Source: an uncultured Collinsella sp. (GTDB lineage: Bacteria; Actinomycetota; Coriobacteriia; Coriobacteriales; Coriobacteriaceae). Taken from it: a stretch of 14,142 nt of DNA. Each line of letters opens with the position of its first letter. The first letter of the stretch is position 1. Under the pieces are notes generated by a model, which worked only from the letters and a program-made list of their open reading frames with translations, was not told where the DNA came from and searched no databases. The DNA lies in the NCBI GenBank assembly GCA_900761995.1, contig CAAFEY010000068.1:1-14142 (forward strand), read 5' to 3'. Position numbers and translations under genes: made by a program. Below, piece by piece: positions 13,844 through 14,142 of this stretch.

Positions 13844-14142
13844 TTACGCGATGGTTGCGCTGTAGGAGGCGACGTCCTCGTAGGAATCGGTCAGGTAGGC
13901 GTCGATGCCAATGGTCGTGTTGACCAGGTCGTCGAGGCTATCGAGCTCGCCGCTCGAGAACGTGAATTCCTCGGTGGCGTTGGTGCCGGGCATCAGGTGA
14001 GCCGAGAACCAGGGTTCCTTCATGGTGCCGTTGACGTTGGTCTTACCGCTGGGAGCGTAGAAGGTCAGGTCCTTGTCGCTCTTGTTGGTGATGTTGACGA
14101 CAAAGCCGATGTCGCCCCAGTCGTCCTTGAACTTCTCGGTGA
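13844..14142 (-). CDS. C-terminal part of a probable secreted or lipoprotein Ig-like domain protein (partial)
   Basis: A minus-strand frame is open from the window edge to TAA at 13844-13846, giving the last 99 residues of a longer protein whose start is outside. The segment contains DDWGDIGFVVNITNKSDKDL, then FYAPSGKTNVNG, EPWFSAHLMPGTNATEEFTF, and ends ASYSATIA. The alternation of beta-strand-like stretches with NITNKSDKDL is typical of extracellular telokin/Ig-like domains such as those called DUF4352 or DUF5067-like in Gram-positive lipoproteins. That family placement is tentative and no signal peptide can be checked. The high GC at third positions agrees with real coding. The function is unknown. 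Confidence 0.8.
   Translation of the reverse strand, partial: TEKFKDDWGDIGFVVNITNKSDKDLTFYAPSGKTNVNGTMKEPWFSAHLMPGTNATEEFTFSSGELDSLDDLVNTTIGIDAYLTDSYEDVASYSATIA

Noticed and set aside
1..14142. CRISPR array, tRNA, rRNA, phage or transposase genes
   Set aside because: No regularly spaced repeats, cloverleaf folds or such protein motifs were seen.

Overview
The window is GC-rich, densely coded and bacterial. It looks like an intestinal Actinomycetota of the class Coriobacteriia, most like Collinsella. This is an inference from gene content (an Nramp-related Mg2+ transporter with an MgtE-like partner, LuxS, a DUF4867 protein, a 7TM kinase-like sensor with a NarL-type kinase and regulator), from base composition, and from GTG/TTG starts and a probable leaderless start. 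No RNA gene, phage gene, transposase or CRISPR array was found.

Layout. (1) 1-168 is a leader with two hairpins, followed by a two-gene plus-strand operon (169-3284): a PRC-barrel/MgtE_N/CBS membrane protein without the MgtE pore signature, then an Nramp-family transporter whose metal-site residues (DAGG, APW) match the magnesium-transporting Nramp-related branch. A canonical terminator follows. (2) 3285-3827 has no gene. It holds a 230-bp AT-rich segment bounded by near-perfect 32-nt inverted repeats, a pair of 27-nt-spaced imperfect repeats, and a 17-bp GC-rich hairpin. (3) 3828-6044, minus strand, encodes an OatA-like O-acetyltransferase with a fused SGNH domain. (4) Divergent from it are ribokinase and a nucleoside hydrolase, a two-gene unit that would release and phosphorylate ribose. 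luxS follows, behind a leader with a long imperfect inverted repeat, and ends at a good terminator. (5) A monocistronic DUF4867 gene has a symmetric array of four half-sites over its promoter and ribosome site. A REP-like hairpin follows it. (6) 9739-13735 is a three-gene signalling operon: a 7TM protein with a kinase-like but apparently non-catalytic C-terminus, an intact membrane histidine kinase, and a NarL/LuxR response regulator. Its genes are coupled by a 2-nt gap and an ATGA overlap. (7) A bidirectional hairpin separates it from the 3' end of a minus-strand gene that runs off the window.

The two most interesting units are the Mg2+ pair, in which an MgtE-type sensor seems to have lost its own pore and sits with a different transporter, and the signalling operon, in which a pseudokinase-like 7TM sensor accompanies a complete two-component pair. 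Several non-coding palindromes also deserve a genome-wide search.
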